From NCBI GenBank assembly GCA_963930775.1, contig OZ005696.1, forward strand, positions 8,548,980 to 8,612,979: a stretch of DNA of 64,000 nt, given 5' to 3'. The notes under the pieces are model-generated. The model worked only from the letters and a program-made list of their open reading frames with translations, searched no databases and was not told the DNA's origin. Numbering within the stretch: position 1 is the stretch's first letter; every line of letters begins with the position of its first letter. The translations under genes and the position numbers were made by a program. Shown here one piece after another: positions 43,801-56,375 of the stretch. Source of the DNA: Cliona cf. orientalis. Taxonomy: Eukaryota > Porifera > Demospongiae > Clionaida > Clionaidae.

Positions 43801-46800
43801 CTGAGAATCCCATGCTACAGGACTAATGCATGGTCACAAAACAAAGCAGCGCTGAGAGTTATGTGCAGTGTGGTTTTGTACACAAACAGTGAAGCACCAT
43901 AGGTGCACACATGCATAAAGTTTAATGAGCAAATTCTTAATTTGGCAATCTATACCGAATACTCCAAACTGCTAAATTAACAACCTCGCCAAAGCTTCGG
44001 CATAATTGTGAGATTCTACCGTAATTATAGTATCCCATCATATGCATGCAATCACTGCACATACTGTACTACTTGTATGTGAATGCTTATCCTTGGGATT
44101 GAGAAAAATTAAGAAACTATGACAAATCTGGCCCTGATTACAATATTATGGAATGTACAGAGGTACACTCCCACTCCCAGGCAGACTGCGTCAGCTCCAG
44201 CTTTCAAATTAGCACACACAGTAATCAATAATGTAACTGGGAAGGTCCCTGTATTATGCTTGGCCATTACAAACCTTACAATGACTGCACAGACAATGGG
44301 TGCATTGGTATTATCTTAGTACCTTGAACATAAGTGCTCTCCACTGTCCTAGCCTGATGGTGAAGGTCAACACCACGGAGTGCCTCAGCAACCTGCCTCC
44401 AACTTGGGTAGGGGTGGCCAGTGGCATAGAGGTCAAGGTACGCTTCTCTCCTGTGGGAGGGGCTGTGGAGATTCCTTTTCATTTCAGCAACCTTAGACTC
44501 CGGTAGATCTAACTGTCCATCTAGCTGGATATAGACAGAAAATCTACCAAGTCCCACATGCTGATCATTCATTGTTGCAAACAGCTCCATCAGTTTCTTT
44601 GTTGTGATAGTGAGATCTGTGTTGATAACAAACCACAACATTAATATTGTGGCTATTACTTTAATAATTAGTCTTTGAATAATTAATTACTATAGCTATC
44701 CATAAAATCAAGAGTAAATTAATAATATTTGCAACAAAATTTACAGCATGCAATACATGGTAAACTAAACGTGTGCACTCGTGCAGCCCAGCCATCATAT
44801 ATACACATACTTAGCTGTGAGCATGTGTAGTAATGTCCAGCATCACATTACACACATACAGAGTTGTATATAGTAGGTGTGGTCGATGGGCATGATAAAA
44901 TAAAAATCCACACCTTGTTACATTGCTAGCCATTACCAGCCTGTGCTTACAAAATTTAATAAGGATAGTAACTTTTCACTGTTTCTGACATTTTGACAAC
45001 ATTCATGCACCACTCACTGAGATGCATAAAACTTGAAATGCAGCGTAGACAATGACGATGACGACAATAAAAGAACAAAACCAATATTATTTATCCTTGC
45101 TGGAAAAATAACTTAATCTCACACGGGCAAGCCTATTTTGTGCACCTAGGCAATAACCATCAAAGCACATACACAAACACACAGTAGGTATGGGGTACAT
45201 ATTTTACTTACTGATAGCCTAGCACTTACCTCTGAGTGGTAGGAATGGTTTTAATTTCTCCACAGCAGCAAACTCCCCCTCTCTGTACAGATGACTGGCA
45301 AGATGTGTCCAGGAAGACTGAGGATGGTAGTGGACATAGTAGGAGGCACACTCATTGGCTATTTCTTTCTTAGTGGAGCACCTCCGCTGGATCTCAGTGA
45401 GTCGGCTGTCAGGGATCATTCCGTTATAGTCCACAATAGGATTATTATTATAAATAGAGTATTCCAATGATATCCATTTGTTCACCAACTCCATGACTTC
45501 AGCCACACTGTCGGTCGTCAAGGTGGGGTCTAAAATGGAGAGCATAGCTATTAATATCCACACAGACTTTAAGAGCATCCACCTACAGACAAATCTCACA
45601 AACATGTACAGGCTACATGCATGTATGCAAATTTAGCAGCTATCATTGTAGTGGCCACAACACAAACGGTTGAAATTGGCTGCCTCACCTCAAGACTCTA
45701 GGTATTTTGTACACCTACTTGAACTCTTATACGGTATACGCAGAAATTTTATCATTTGACAAAAAATTTTGTGAACTCCTGCTACCTTTATTTTGCATAA
45801 AAATAATGCAATAAATTCTTGCCAATGCAATAAGGATCACCATATCCTCTATGCAATCATGAAAAATTACCAGTAATGTGATAAAATTTTCATGTGCGAC
45901 AGCAAGCTAAGAAATTTTTTTGCCTGTCCACATATACGGTATGTGTATGGTGCTGCAACCTACACATGCCATGGTATGGCGTGAGTATATTATAGCTCCG
46001 TTTACACACACTGATCCAGAACCGGTTTAAACTACGTCTACACACTAGTGCTTAACATTTTCATGGCCCATTACTTTACATGTAATCCACTATTAATCAT
46101 AAGGATGTAGATTCTATAGCCCCGTAATCCAGATTAGAATCCGGATTAAAATAATCCAGTTTCTGTGTAAACACCTTTATCCTCTGGATTAGTTAATCCG
46201 GATTAGAATCCAAGTCCTGATGCATAGGCTCCAACTGTCCCTGAATCTCCGGGACAGTCCCGGATTTTTAGCAATTGTCCCGCGTCCCGGAAGGCTCTTC
46301 TATAATTGTATTATTGGTCCCGGAAGAGGTCCAGACACTAGCATAAACACTGTAGTAATAGTACAACTAATCACTCATTGGTGGTAAAATGAACAACCTG
46401 CTTGTGGTAGTGCCTTACAAACTTTGGTTTTTGCAGTAGCAACACTACAAGAGCTCTACTAGGCTTGCAAATTCATGCTCTAGAAAGTATATTTTGGGCA
46501 TTGTGGTCATCAAATTCAATCATATTGGGTGTGGTGTGGGTGGAGTTTTAATTAATGATGGCCACATCTAGTGGGTGTGGTCTATGTCCCTGGAGCTGTT
46601 CAGGAAAAGTTGGAGCCTATGCTGATGTGGATTAAAAGTGGATTATATGTAAAGTAATGGGCCATGAAAATATTAATCCAGATTAAATACTAGTGTGTAA
46701 ACGCAGTTTAAACCAATTCAGTTTAATCTGGATCAGCATGTGTAAATAGAGCTTAATCTGGATCAACTAATCCAGATTAAAAGTGGAATAAGGAGTTTAC

Positions 46801-47532
46801 ACAGAAACTGGATTAGTTTAATCCGGATTCTAATCTGGATTAAGGGCCTAGTGTAAACGGGGCTCAAGTTATGTATTTTTTGTATAGATGTGTGTGTATC
46901 CACCTTGGACTGGTTCTCCATAGCTCCTAATACGATTGGCAACAGGAGTCTCTCCTGCTCCATCAAGAGCAAAGATCACTGCCCTCCATGAGGGCTGATA
47001 GTAAACTAGCCCCTGGAGAAAGTCCTCCACAGCTCCCTTGAGGTTGCTGCTGCTGTAGTATGTACCAAGCCATCTGGCCACCTCTCCCCAGTCCTCCACT
47101 CCCTCCAATACCTTCAAAATGTTTTCCACCACTAGGGGCGGGGCTGGTGAGAGAGCATAAAGGCATATTTTAGGGTACATCAAAATCAAAGATGATTACC
47201 ATTCATGACGTTTTAGCTTATCATGGCGGATCAAGTGGCAAGAACGGCACCGCGAAAATTTTTAACCATAGAAGATACCCGGACCAAAAACCCTGTCACA
47301 ATAGCACGCGAAAATTTGGGTGCCGTTTATGCCACTTGACCCGCATAATCTTTCAACTCGAACAGTACAATTATGGGTTAGTCTGGCGGGCCAGCCCCTT
47401 CACAAGAGGGAGGAAGGGGCTGGCCCGCCAGACTAAATTATGGGTATGGTAGTGTGACACACGTATTAAGTATCATCACATTATTTTTTTACCTCTGTTC
47501 AGTGCCCCTGCTTCATTGTTTATCTCCGCCAT
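40872..47532 (-). CDS. A5: three death domains, ROC-COR-like GTPase, C-terminal death domain
   Basis: Exons: 47532-47493, 47143-46904, 45529-45230, 44616-44323, 43366-41273 and 41149-40872, totalling 3,246 nt (1,081 aa), all introns phase 1, no stops. The second and third death domains have the longest or near-longest variable loops of any copy (for example NNNPIVDYNG in DD2). Intron 5 (41150-41272) is 123 nt, a multiple of three, and open, so retention would add 41 residues without a frameshift. The exon-2 donor is GTGGAT rather than GTAGAT. Intron 2 holds a large nested insertion (45994-46864) and intron 1 two small ones. P-loop, DSGGQ and THKD are intact. Confidence 0.85.
45994..46864. mobile_element. 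Foldback element in A5 intron 2, host of a nested MITE
   Basis: The outer arms pair over several hundred bases (AGCTCCGTTTACAC / GTGTAAACGGGGCT; CATGGCCCATTACTTTACAT / ATGTAAAGTAATGGGCCATG), with repeated ATCCGGATTA-type units in both arms. It is absent from the other A copies. A second element lies at its centre (46223-46621). Confidence 0.75.
46223..46621. mobile_element. CATAGG-ended MITE, 6-bp target duplication CTGATG
   Basis: The ends CATAGGCTCCAACT and AGTTGGAGCCTATG are perfect inverted repeats and CTGATG flanks both sides. The interior begins GTCCCTGAATCTCCGGGACA and has no coding capacity. It is a member of the same family as 48826-49343. Confidence 0.8.
47225..47345. mobile_element. 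121-bp inverted-repeat insert in A5 intron 1
   Basis: GGCGGATCAAGTGGCAAGAA pairs with TATGCCACTTGACCCGC, and ACGGCACC pairs with GGTGCCGT, with CGCGAAAATTT repeated inside. It is absent from the other A copies. Confidence 0.65.
47379..47435. mobile_element. 57-bp hairpin flanked by a 10-bp direct repeat
   Basis: TAGTCTGGCGGGCCAGCCCC and its complement enclose a few bases. AATTATGGGT lies on both sides. The size of the target duplication would fit a Mutator-like or other unusual insertion. It could also be a hairpin left after excision. Confidence 0.6.
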
Positions 47533-47639
47533 CATTAGCTTAGGTAGCAGTTGGGCGTGGCAGGATTGGAATCAAGTGCGCATGCGCTGCGGTGCAAGTT
47601 CCCAAAGGACCTGCTATACATGTAGGGCATGGCACTGTC

Positions 47640-47880
47640 TACTCTGAATCTTCAAGAAAGCCTCATAATTTGTCAATCGACATGATCAACTTTGGATCGG
47701 GGAACCTTTTCTCTCTCCTCCTCCTCTCCCCCTCTTCCCCTACAGAGTGACTGCTCCTCCTTCCCTGACCCAGCCTCCTTGCTTGGCTGCTCTCACAGAC
47801 TCTGGCTCTCTCTGGCCCTCTACCGCTCTACAGGCTTTGCTCTTCCTAGCCGACAGCCTCAATTCTGGCTAATTTCACGT
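47640..47880 (-). pseudogene. Kinase (K) relic upstream of A5
   Basis: It shares with the relic at 8178-8470 the damaged end of the kinase domain (TACTCTGAATCTTC, GACATGATCAACTTTGGATC) and the following CT-rich and GACTCTGGCTCTCTCTGGCC blocks. It is shorter than the A1-side relic and has no usable frame. Confidence 0.6.
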
Positions 47881-48686
47881 TTGAGATTGTGTATAAATTA
47901 AAAGCAAAAGTACCGTAACAGTTGTATGTTTGCTGTGTGTTGTTTCACTCAGTTTAGTGATAGTGCATGTGTACTATTGGATGAGGCAGTATTACTATTT
48001 TTAGAACTCTCTCTCTCTCTATCTCTCCCCTCTCTCTCTCACTTTCTCTCTCCCTCTCTCTCTTGCGCACTAACTTTGTAATATCCTTTGTACACCTCAT
48101 TTATTAGGCTGGCCAGCTACTACCCTCATAAAGGTCAAAGAGGTCAAAGAGTTAGTAGCTGAAGTTGGAAGGTAAACATACATATTGTGGCCAACTAAAA
48201 TTTATTTTGATTTTTAGCCAGTGCAGCTAATTTGTTCTGGATGTCACATGTGTTATGATTAATATGTTGTTGTCTGTCCAGCAGCAGTGTGAAGGATCGG
48301 AGGCAGGTGGCTTTTGAGCTAAGCAACATAGCACTGCTTGGAGGAAAGAACAAGGAACAAATAGCTGCAGATGGAGGGTAAATAACTACCAATAACAGTA
48401 TTATTCGAGTTTTGATCTCTCTCTTTTTGTCACGCACATTTCCTTCATCCCTTCCCTCCTCCTTCCCCTAGTCTTTAGCTGCTCACCTCCATGATGTCCG
48501 GTGATGATGAGGTAAGTGCACTACAATACACCATAACCTATTGTGGCTGTTGTGGCAGCTGTTTCCTATTATATGACTGCACGTACTACACACAACATTA
48601 TACTCCTGACTGCACAATTGTGTAACTCAGGTAACCCAGGAGTATGCATCAGAAGTTCTCGCAGAAATGCTCTCCATTCCAGCTAA

Positions 48687-49636
48687 GGCCCCAATTCCTT
48701 GATTATTAGTTTCTCATCAGGTAGTTTCCCAACATACCATGCGGGCGGGCGGGTATTACCATTATTTAATTAATGTTGACCACAACTTATGCAACACTTG
48801 AAAGGCACATAAAATGCATGGTGCTCATAGGTGTCAACCGTCCCGATTTAGGCGGGATAGCACTGAATTCTGCTGCTGTGTCCCGCTGTCCCACTTTGTT
48901 AGCCTTTAATCCCGATTTTACAAAGCTGCTAACTGTTTAATACACTGTGCATATCCACTTACCTGTGCTCTTTGCATGATGCCCATCCTTACCAGGTGTG
49001 CAGCATTTAGAACTGTGACATCACGTTTGTACACATGAGATCAATTCTAATTCTTACAAGAGCAATTTTGCATAATGTCAACTATCAGGACATTGACTCA
49101 TAGGATCAACTCTGTAAGAATTCAACTTGAACTCCTCAAATCAACTAGGTATTGATCAATTGATGCACACACCGATATTAAATAGCTATATCAGTTATCC
49201 TATCCGAGGCAATGATGGCTGATTCTGGACTAAGTTTTGATCATCCTGGACCTTCTAACGGTGTTGTCCCTATTTTTAATACAAAATCCCACTTTTTTAA
49301 GCAAATTGTCCCACTTTCTCATATTATGAGGTTGACACCTATGGGTGCTGCCTGGGCAAACATTGCTATTGGCACACACAAACAGTATACTAGTCACAAA
49401 AGTGGCATCAAGAGTGTCAGTCATGAAAGTAGCATGGTTAGGCAGTACACAGATGCTTACCAGAGCCATAGCACCCCCTAGCTCTTCAACAACATTGTAG
49501 CTAACTGCTGCACACGGTCGGTCACGTGATTGTCCACGCCTTTTATTACGTCATTGGAATGCACTAATGAAATAATGGTGATAAATTCTAACTTGAAAAA
49601 TTGATGCGGGCGGCTAATAATCAACGAATTGGGGCC
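48687..49636. mobile_element. PIF/Harbinger-like element inside a B3 exon, TAA target
   Basis: The inverted ends GGCCCCAATTCCTTGATTAT and TAATCAACGAATTGGGGCC are flanked by TAA on both sides (48684-48686, 49637-49639). The GCGGGCGG block near both ends is shared with the element at 35170-35799. It hosts the MITE 48826-49343. No transposase frame is seen. Confidence 0.8.
48826..49343. mobile_element. CATAGG-ended MITE, 6-bp target duplication GGTGCT (nested)
   Basis: The ends CATAGGTGTCAACC and GGTTGACACCTATG are inverted, and GGTGCT flanks both sides. The interior contains GTCCCGATTTAGGCGGGAT and TGTCCCGCTGTCCCAC, close to the interior of 46223-46621. A 79-89 codon open frame on each strand has no recognisable domain. 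Confidence 0.8.
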
Positions 49637-49724
49637 TAACCAAGCCCCTACCAATCCCACTACCATATATACAGGTGTGTAGGGATTAATAATTTGTACT
49701 GGATTATCATTGCTAATTTTTCTA

Positions 49725-49904
49725 TACCGTATAGCGGGAAATTCGAGGGAGAAACTTTCGTGAATCAGTAGAAGTAAGAATTTTGCGGAATGCTAAATCA
49801 ATCGTATGGGTGGATGGAGCATGCCCAAATTTCATGGAGAAAACTTTCACAGATGGCACTCAAACGTGAATATTTCTCCCTTGATAGTTTCCCGCTATAC
49901 AGTA
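49725..49904. mobile_element. MITE in B intron 6 (B3 copy)
   Basis: The ends CCGTATAGCGGGAAATTCGA and TGATAGTTTCCCGCTATAC are present. It is the most complete copy of this shared element. Confidence 0.7.
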
Positions 49905-51127
49905 TACATTTATGATCCAATACCATGCAGCCCACACTGAGGTACAGCTTCTGGTTGGTCAGATACTGATGAACTTTGCCGTGTGTGATGAGTCCCGGCC
50001 CTTCCTGCTGGACCACGGGGGCCTGGTGGATGTGATGGTGGAAGCCGTTGGGATGAACCAGCTGAGGGAGGCCGTCAGAACTAGTGCTCTCAAGGCACTG
50101 CTGGAGCTAGGCAGGGCAGACAACAGGCTCATTTTGAATAGGGTTTCCTGATTGCACACCTCCCCCCCCCCCCCCCCCCCCCCCAAGATGTTCAACATCC
50201 TCACATTAATTTTTTTATTATGCTAAGATTTAGAAAACTATAACAGTTAGATTCTTTACAGCCTGGGCTAGTTGAGGGTCTTTTGGACATTCAGTCTCTC
50301 GGAGGCAAGGAAATCCATCACTCCTGCTTGGAGCTGCTGCTCACCTTTGCCCAAGACTCTCAGGTAAATTACAGCAGACCCTAGTCGTTTTAGTTGTCAT
50401 GTTTTGAATGTTTCTAATGTTTTGTGTGTGTATTTGTGTGTGTACATAGGGTTTGAAGCAGCTGCTTGTGCACTCTGACCTTCTCTCCTCCCTCCAAGAT
50501 TTAGTCCACTCCGCTACCAATGACAGACACCTGGCTCTATTGATGGTAGGTGGAGCGAAGCTGATATTGTACGAATTTGCTGTACACAGACTATGACAGA
50601 TATGGTGGGAAATTATAATAATTTGGCTATCCCTTAAAATTTCAAAATCTGGAATTTTGGGCTTAGCTAACCCCACCAACTTTTTCAAGGGTGTATACTA
50701 TCATTATTATTCTGCTTTCTCTTTAGTTGCAGGTTGTCTTGGTGATGCTGAAGGGACGTCAACACAGGGCTAGGTTGATCTCCATCGGGGTGAGGGATCT
50801 ACTGGAGAAACTGCAAAACAAGCTGGACGCGGTGACGGCTCAGGACAATGAACTGATCAACCTTTTAGCCGAATGCTGGCTACAGTTCAATAATAATTAA
50901 GTTGTACAGTATCTCTGGTGTATTATAGCTTAATTCACCAACTCAATCAAACTGCAAAATTTCATTACCAGTATCAAATGCCGCCCGCCATTGATCACTT
51001 TTCAGCATTACCACCATTTAAATTTTTTGTCCAATTTTGATTTAATAATAAAAGCATCATATCGTACATCTACACATCGTCTGATCTATACCAAAGAGCT
51101 GTCTGTGTGAACTATGACCAACAATGG

Positions 51128-52643
51128 TCAGTGGTGTGGGCAGGAGTGAGTATGTCCCTGGTGATTATGACTCCTGGGCTTTGGTGGTTCATACCAGGAA
51201 GGCATCAGTTCTGGCCTCTCAGTTCTCTTGGCTTCAACTGTGTCCTGTAAAAAAGGAGGAATTTCATAATTAATTTTAGGTTAGCTAACTTTGGCTTTTC
51301 ATAAAAGTAGATGTACTATACCAAAAGTGTAACTGCAGATCGACAACTGTATTTTCCTAACTCAACAGAAGATCTAAGGACCCTAAAACACTTAGGAGGC
51401 TATTGCAGTTATTACCTTAGAACAATTTCACCAAGAAATGCAGCATCTTCACGCACACCTCCTTGTTCTCCCGTCTCATACACTTCAAAAACAACCGTCG
51501 TTTGGTCATCTACGCTAGTGGTGAACTGCCTAGTCACTCTCGCAGGGCAGGTCAGGTTTTGCTGTAGTACAGTCTTGACACTACTGTCTATGACCTTGAC
51601 ACCAAGTGCAAAATTTGTGACCGATAAAACGATGAAATCTTCTAATCGTTTGTTCCTATCTCCAGCCAAGAGTGCGGCATAGACAGCTGCACCTCGAACA
51701 GCAGCTGTGGACGGATCGGTAATAATCACAGGGGCCACCCCATTAAAGAGATTACAAAAAGCTCTTTGAATTTCGGGAAGAATCGGTGACCCCCCACTGA
51801 ACAAAATTTGGTCGATTTTCACTTGCACTTGTGTCTGAATGCTTCTGATGCATTTTTCTAAGCTCTGAAAATTGCCTGAACTAAACTCCTTCTGAGTGTC
51901 GGGTGTGAGGGGATAGCCATGTGAAGAACGGACTTCGTAGATTGTATCGTCTATCGTGATGCAGCAAATATCAACGAAACCAGCACCAACGTTGATGACA
52001 ATGACATTCACTGCATCTTTGCTCTCAGTCTCAAATCCGTGAGCAACTGCAGCCGCCCATGCCTTGTTAATAAATCGCCGGTTTCACTTTAATCCCGGCC
52101 GCATCGCAAAGCTGTGTGATACGCACTCGATCCATGAAGCCAAAACAAGCGGGTACAGTTGCAACAGCCTCCTTGACAGGAACTCCTAGGTGCACATCAA
52201 AATTCTCGATCACCTTTTGAAGCACCATTGACAGCAACTCCTCTGGTTTGTAGAGCTTGCTGCTGTTGGATGATTTAGTGGCAGGAATGCTGACTGCAGC
52301 AACATGAGCAAGCCGCCCATCTTGATCAGCTGCTATTTCAGTTCCCTCTCTCGTTAATTATTACAGGGTTGTCTGGTTTCCTCCCCAGCAGCTTCTTCAG
52401 CCCATACACGGGGTGAGAGAGGTTTCTTTGCGCCAGATCATAGGCATGTCGACCTAGGACAGTGGCTGAGCGAGCAAAGTTGTCCGCGGACTCTGATTGG
52501 AGGTTGAAGCCAATAAAGGCGGGAGTAGAGTCGTTGCCCAGTTCGTCTTTGATCAGCTCGACTCGGTTGTCGCGGAAAACGGCAGCTCGCAGGCCTAGGT
52601 TAAACGTGCCCAAATCCAAACCGATCACTGCAGGACAGGCCAT
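51128..52643 (-). pseudogene. C3: mini-Hsp70 pseudogene
   Basis: It starts MACPAVIGLDLG at 52643. Lesions: a 7-base deletion in the NWPFE codons near 52340, a 4-base insertion (CCGG) near 52077, and a 130-bp deletion that joins FLGEIV directly to the exon-1 donor at 51416, removing the end of the beta-sandwich and shifting the frame into exon 2. Exon 2 (51244-51128), with the tail ending HSCPHH, remains. The INKA variant of the motif is shared with C1. Confidence 0.85.
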
Positions 52644-55600
52644 ATCTGAGTGGTAAAGATCGTTAGTGGTGCGTGTCGACCCTGTACCATTTGCGCGCAA
52701 GTTAAAATCGCAGTAGCTACTTACATACATGCATGTACAGTACTTACATACATGTACAGTACTGGCCTGCTCTTCACGCATTTTAAAATTCAAATCATTA
52801 GAGCGGAGGGAAATATTAATTAATTTTAATAACATTGTGACTGAGGCTTTCACGCAAACAATATACATCAATGATACAAAAAATAAAAATGATGAAAGTA
52901 TAAACTCATTTCAGTGCTAGAACTTGCTGTGCTAGACGTTCAAATCCAACAGTGGGGGACTGGAGGGCCTCAGCTAATGCTGCTAAAGTGGGTTTACGTT
53001 GGACCATCTTCAGCCAAGTGGTCAGCATCTCTCTAAAACAATCGTTAGTCTTAGCGTTGTCTCTTTTGATGACATCCAGTGTTCCGGGATCGATACTGAG
53101 CTCCAAGCCGATGTTGTACCACTCATCCCTCGAATCCCACGCAGCTCTCTGAATCTTACAAAGGTCTGTGATGGTAAGCATATCTGCATATGCAAAGATA
53201 TTGATCATTACAATCTATTATTATGTACAATAGCTGGGAGGGATGCAAAACATGACAATGGAAGGTACATACCTGCATCAGATGAGAAAGGTGCATCTTT
53301 TCCAAACCAGATCTTGTGTTCTTCAGTCATCTCACTGAATACGGTGGCTGGGTGAGTGGTACAGGTCAAAAAGCCACTGCTAGACATGGTAGCTGCATGC
53401 AGTGTGGTGTCTTGATGCTTGGAACTAGAGCAGAGAAAAGCTATCTCAGGAATTGAATTGTTGTAGTTCAATCGTCGCGATGCTTTGCGAACTCCAGTGA
53501 GGACAGTCTCGCGGATCAATGGGCAGACCTTTTCACACATTTTAAGTGCTTTAGCTTGGCTAGTATCAGAAGGAAATGTGATCTCGACATGGAAGAAGGT
53601 AGTAAAAGAATCGGTTATCGTGATGAAACCAGGGTTCTTCCCAGGAACTTTGAAGCGAGCTCTGTTTCGTGACAGCTGGACAGGGTTACCATCCTCCATA
53701 AGAAGCTCCCATTTGGAATCTGTGATAAGGGTAGAAAGAAGACAGCAGTAGATTCCAAGCTTGGGACCATCTGGACCAAAATAGAAGAGAAGAGAAGCGG
53801 CAACCTGAGGGGCTGGGAGTGACAAGGGATGAGGTATGGCTTCTTCCTCAAGGAGACACGCCATCAGGTACTTACCTTCACCTACCTCGGCAACAATCAG
53901 AAGATACTTGAAAAGCAAGATTAGGTGATCTTCCTCGAAAAGCTTTGGAATGTAGCCTGATTCAAACTGTGAGAGAATATCTCGTGTGATTACACCACAT
54001 AATTTAAACTCTTGAGAACCACGTATGCTTCTAGCTGCTTGAACCTGGGTAGGCAGCTTTGCACGCAGTGTTAAGCTATGCTCTACAAGCTCTGTAATTT
54101 TGTCAAGAATGACCTGAGAATTAATGAACACTACCTCTGGAAGGACCTCACTATAATGCATGACAAGCTTGCGAGCTGTGAGGTACTGCAGAGCATCTTC
54201 AAAAGATTCTCTTGCAAAGTGAAATTTGGTTGCTTCCTTGAAGCACTCTTCCTTGCTCAGTATTGCCTTCTTTTGGTACTTTGCAAACCGTTTGAAAGCC
54301 ATCTCCAAAGCAAAGTATCGATGTGGGATTCTAACACGTTTAAGCTTCTGTAGCTCACGCAACATGAGGTATCTCAAATCAGCAAGGACTGCCTGATCAT
54401 CATCCCCTGGGCATTTGGCATTGACGGCAAATATTAGCCTCTGCAATTTTGCATCACTAAAGAGGACATGATCCCTCATGTTTGGAGGGATGATGCTGAG
54501 CAGCTTTCGTTCCTTTTCTGCTCTGTTCTCACCCTTGCATTGATGTTCAAGATCCTTGTGCGTCCCTATGAAGGCAATCTTAGGGCATTTACCACTATCA
54601 CAAGTCGACTGAAGGACTCGCATGCAGTGGCGAAAGGTCTGCAGGTGCGTGAAAGGAGATTTGAAAGGCTTTCCAATGGGTTTCCCATTAGTATAGTACT
54701 CAACTAATGGGTGACTGTCAAGAGGCTCGTTGAGCTTTACCACGAGCATGCCAAACATGGTGTTGGAGACAAAAACTGGAAGTATTTCGTGATATGTTGG
54801 CTGCCCACCAGAATCGCCCATGTCAATCACATCCTGGTTATCCAGTTGACCAGCTGCCTTTGATCCAGCATACATTCGAACAACAAGCTCTCTCTCTAAC
54901 CCACTACGCTCTAACTTCTTAGTAATATCAGCAACAGCAGATTCCACGTCTTGTACTGGAGGTAAGACATTGAAATCTCCAGCCGAGATATGAGCTACAG
55001 CTGCTTCATCTCCCTCTAGTCGTCTGGTGTGTGGTTGTGGCGATCGCTTGCCTCTATGCGACAGTTGTGAATGCTTGGCTGACTCACAGAGCATGTCAGA
55101 GTACTGTTGGTCAGTGATCCTGGTAAAGCGAGTCTCACCAGCTGTCTCCTTGCTGACGCCAAGCTTGCATTGAGCTACTGCCCTCACTGGATTCTTAACA
55201 CACTGTGTGCTTTGTCGTACGGGTGGAGGTTTCTCCTTGAGGAAAGCGTGAAGAACATTGGTCTTCCCAGACCCTCCAGCCCCCATCAGGAACGAACTAC
55301 CACTCCGGAAGTTGGATCCTCCCTCCTTCATGGCTTCATCAAAGTTGTGCTGTGCTCTTTCACTCACTGTACATATCCATGCATCGAATGAAAAATTAAT
55401 AATTTGTACGACTCACCTAAACTCTGTACATAAACCATGCAACCATATAGCTATGTACTATAGATCATCTTGTTCATGTGTACTATCACTGACATTAAAT
55501 TTACTGAATATGCTAGTTCTAAATGCTTAGCTATAATTATGTGGGTAGAGCGTGCGTGTGCATCTGAATAAATATAGCACTTGAAGTAATTACCGACCCT

Positions 55601-55982
55601 TTATCATACTATACACATATTTCTGGAATATTCCTTTTATGGTGCAGTGTTTACAGAGACATCCAAGCTACAGGACTATTGCATGGCCACAAAAGTACAC
55701 AAACAGTGAAGTACAAAAACAATGTATACTATCATCATAGGTGTGTGTGCTAAATTGGACACAGGATCAATGCATGGTCACAAAACAAAATAGTACTGCG
55801 AGTTATATGCAGTATGTGCAGGATTGAGTGAAGGTATGGCTAAATAATAATATTATTATGGTAATGATGGCAAAAAATTATTAATGTTAGCAGCATCTGG
55901 TGTATGTCATACTACAAAGTAGAATGCTGTAAGTATAACATTATTGTATTCTACCGGATCCACATTATGGAATGTACATGTA

Positions 55983-56370
55983 CCGTAGAATCCCGCGATT
56001 ACGCCCCCCCTCGCGCATAAGCCCCCCCCCCTGCATTTCTAGCTCAAGTTCCTGCATAGGTAGTTTTGTCTCGCGTATAAGCCCCCCCCCCCCTCCCTGA
56101 CTGTAAAATGGAGTCCATAAGTAAAAAAAAACAGTAGTTACAGCTAGCAAACTAGCTATTTGTGTCATGATATGCCTTACTTTGTCGTTTTTCTCGAGTT
56201 TTGCCCACCAGACTGCCAGAGAAAGTACAGAGATCGCGCGCCCACGTGGCATTCGACGGTCGGTAATGGTCGTCACACGGAAATGTTAGGATCCCGCGTA
56301 TAAGCCCCCTCCCCACTTTTGCCCAATCCTAGCATGCACAAAGGGGGGGCGTAATCGCGGGATTCTACGG
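55983..56370. mobile_element. CCGTAGAATCCCGCG-ended element in A6 intron 4
   Basis: The left end CCGTAGAATCCCGCGATTAC and the right end GTAATCGCGGGATTCTACGG are perfect inverted repeats of about 25 bp, followed by CCCCCC/GGGGGG. TA precedes the left end. Internal CGCGTATAAGCCCCC units are repeated three times. Confidence 0.75.
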
Positions 56371-56375
56371 AACTA

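Larger units (their letters stand above)
48117..50900 (+). pseudogene. B3: armadillo-repeat gene disrupted by an insertion and a deletion
   Basis: The first recognisable exon (48117-48171, acceptor GGCCAG) is open here as TTLIKVKEVKELVAEVG and joins in frame to the next (48282-48377, acceptor CAGCAGCAG) to read SSSVKDRRQVAFELSNIALL. The exon from 48631 is interrupted at 48686 by a 950-bp Harbinger-like element and resumes at 49640. The two exons encoding VEFVSQGGVATL...QERG and LDDLQRIF are deleted, the sequence passing directly to the intron-6 MITE. The donor after ADNRLILN is degraded (GTTTCC). The last three exons and TAA at 50900 are preserved. Confidence 0.8.
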
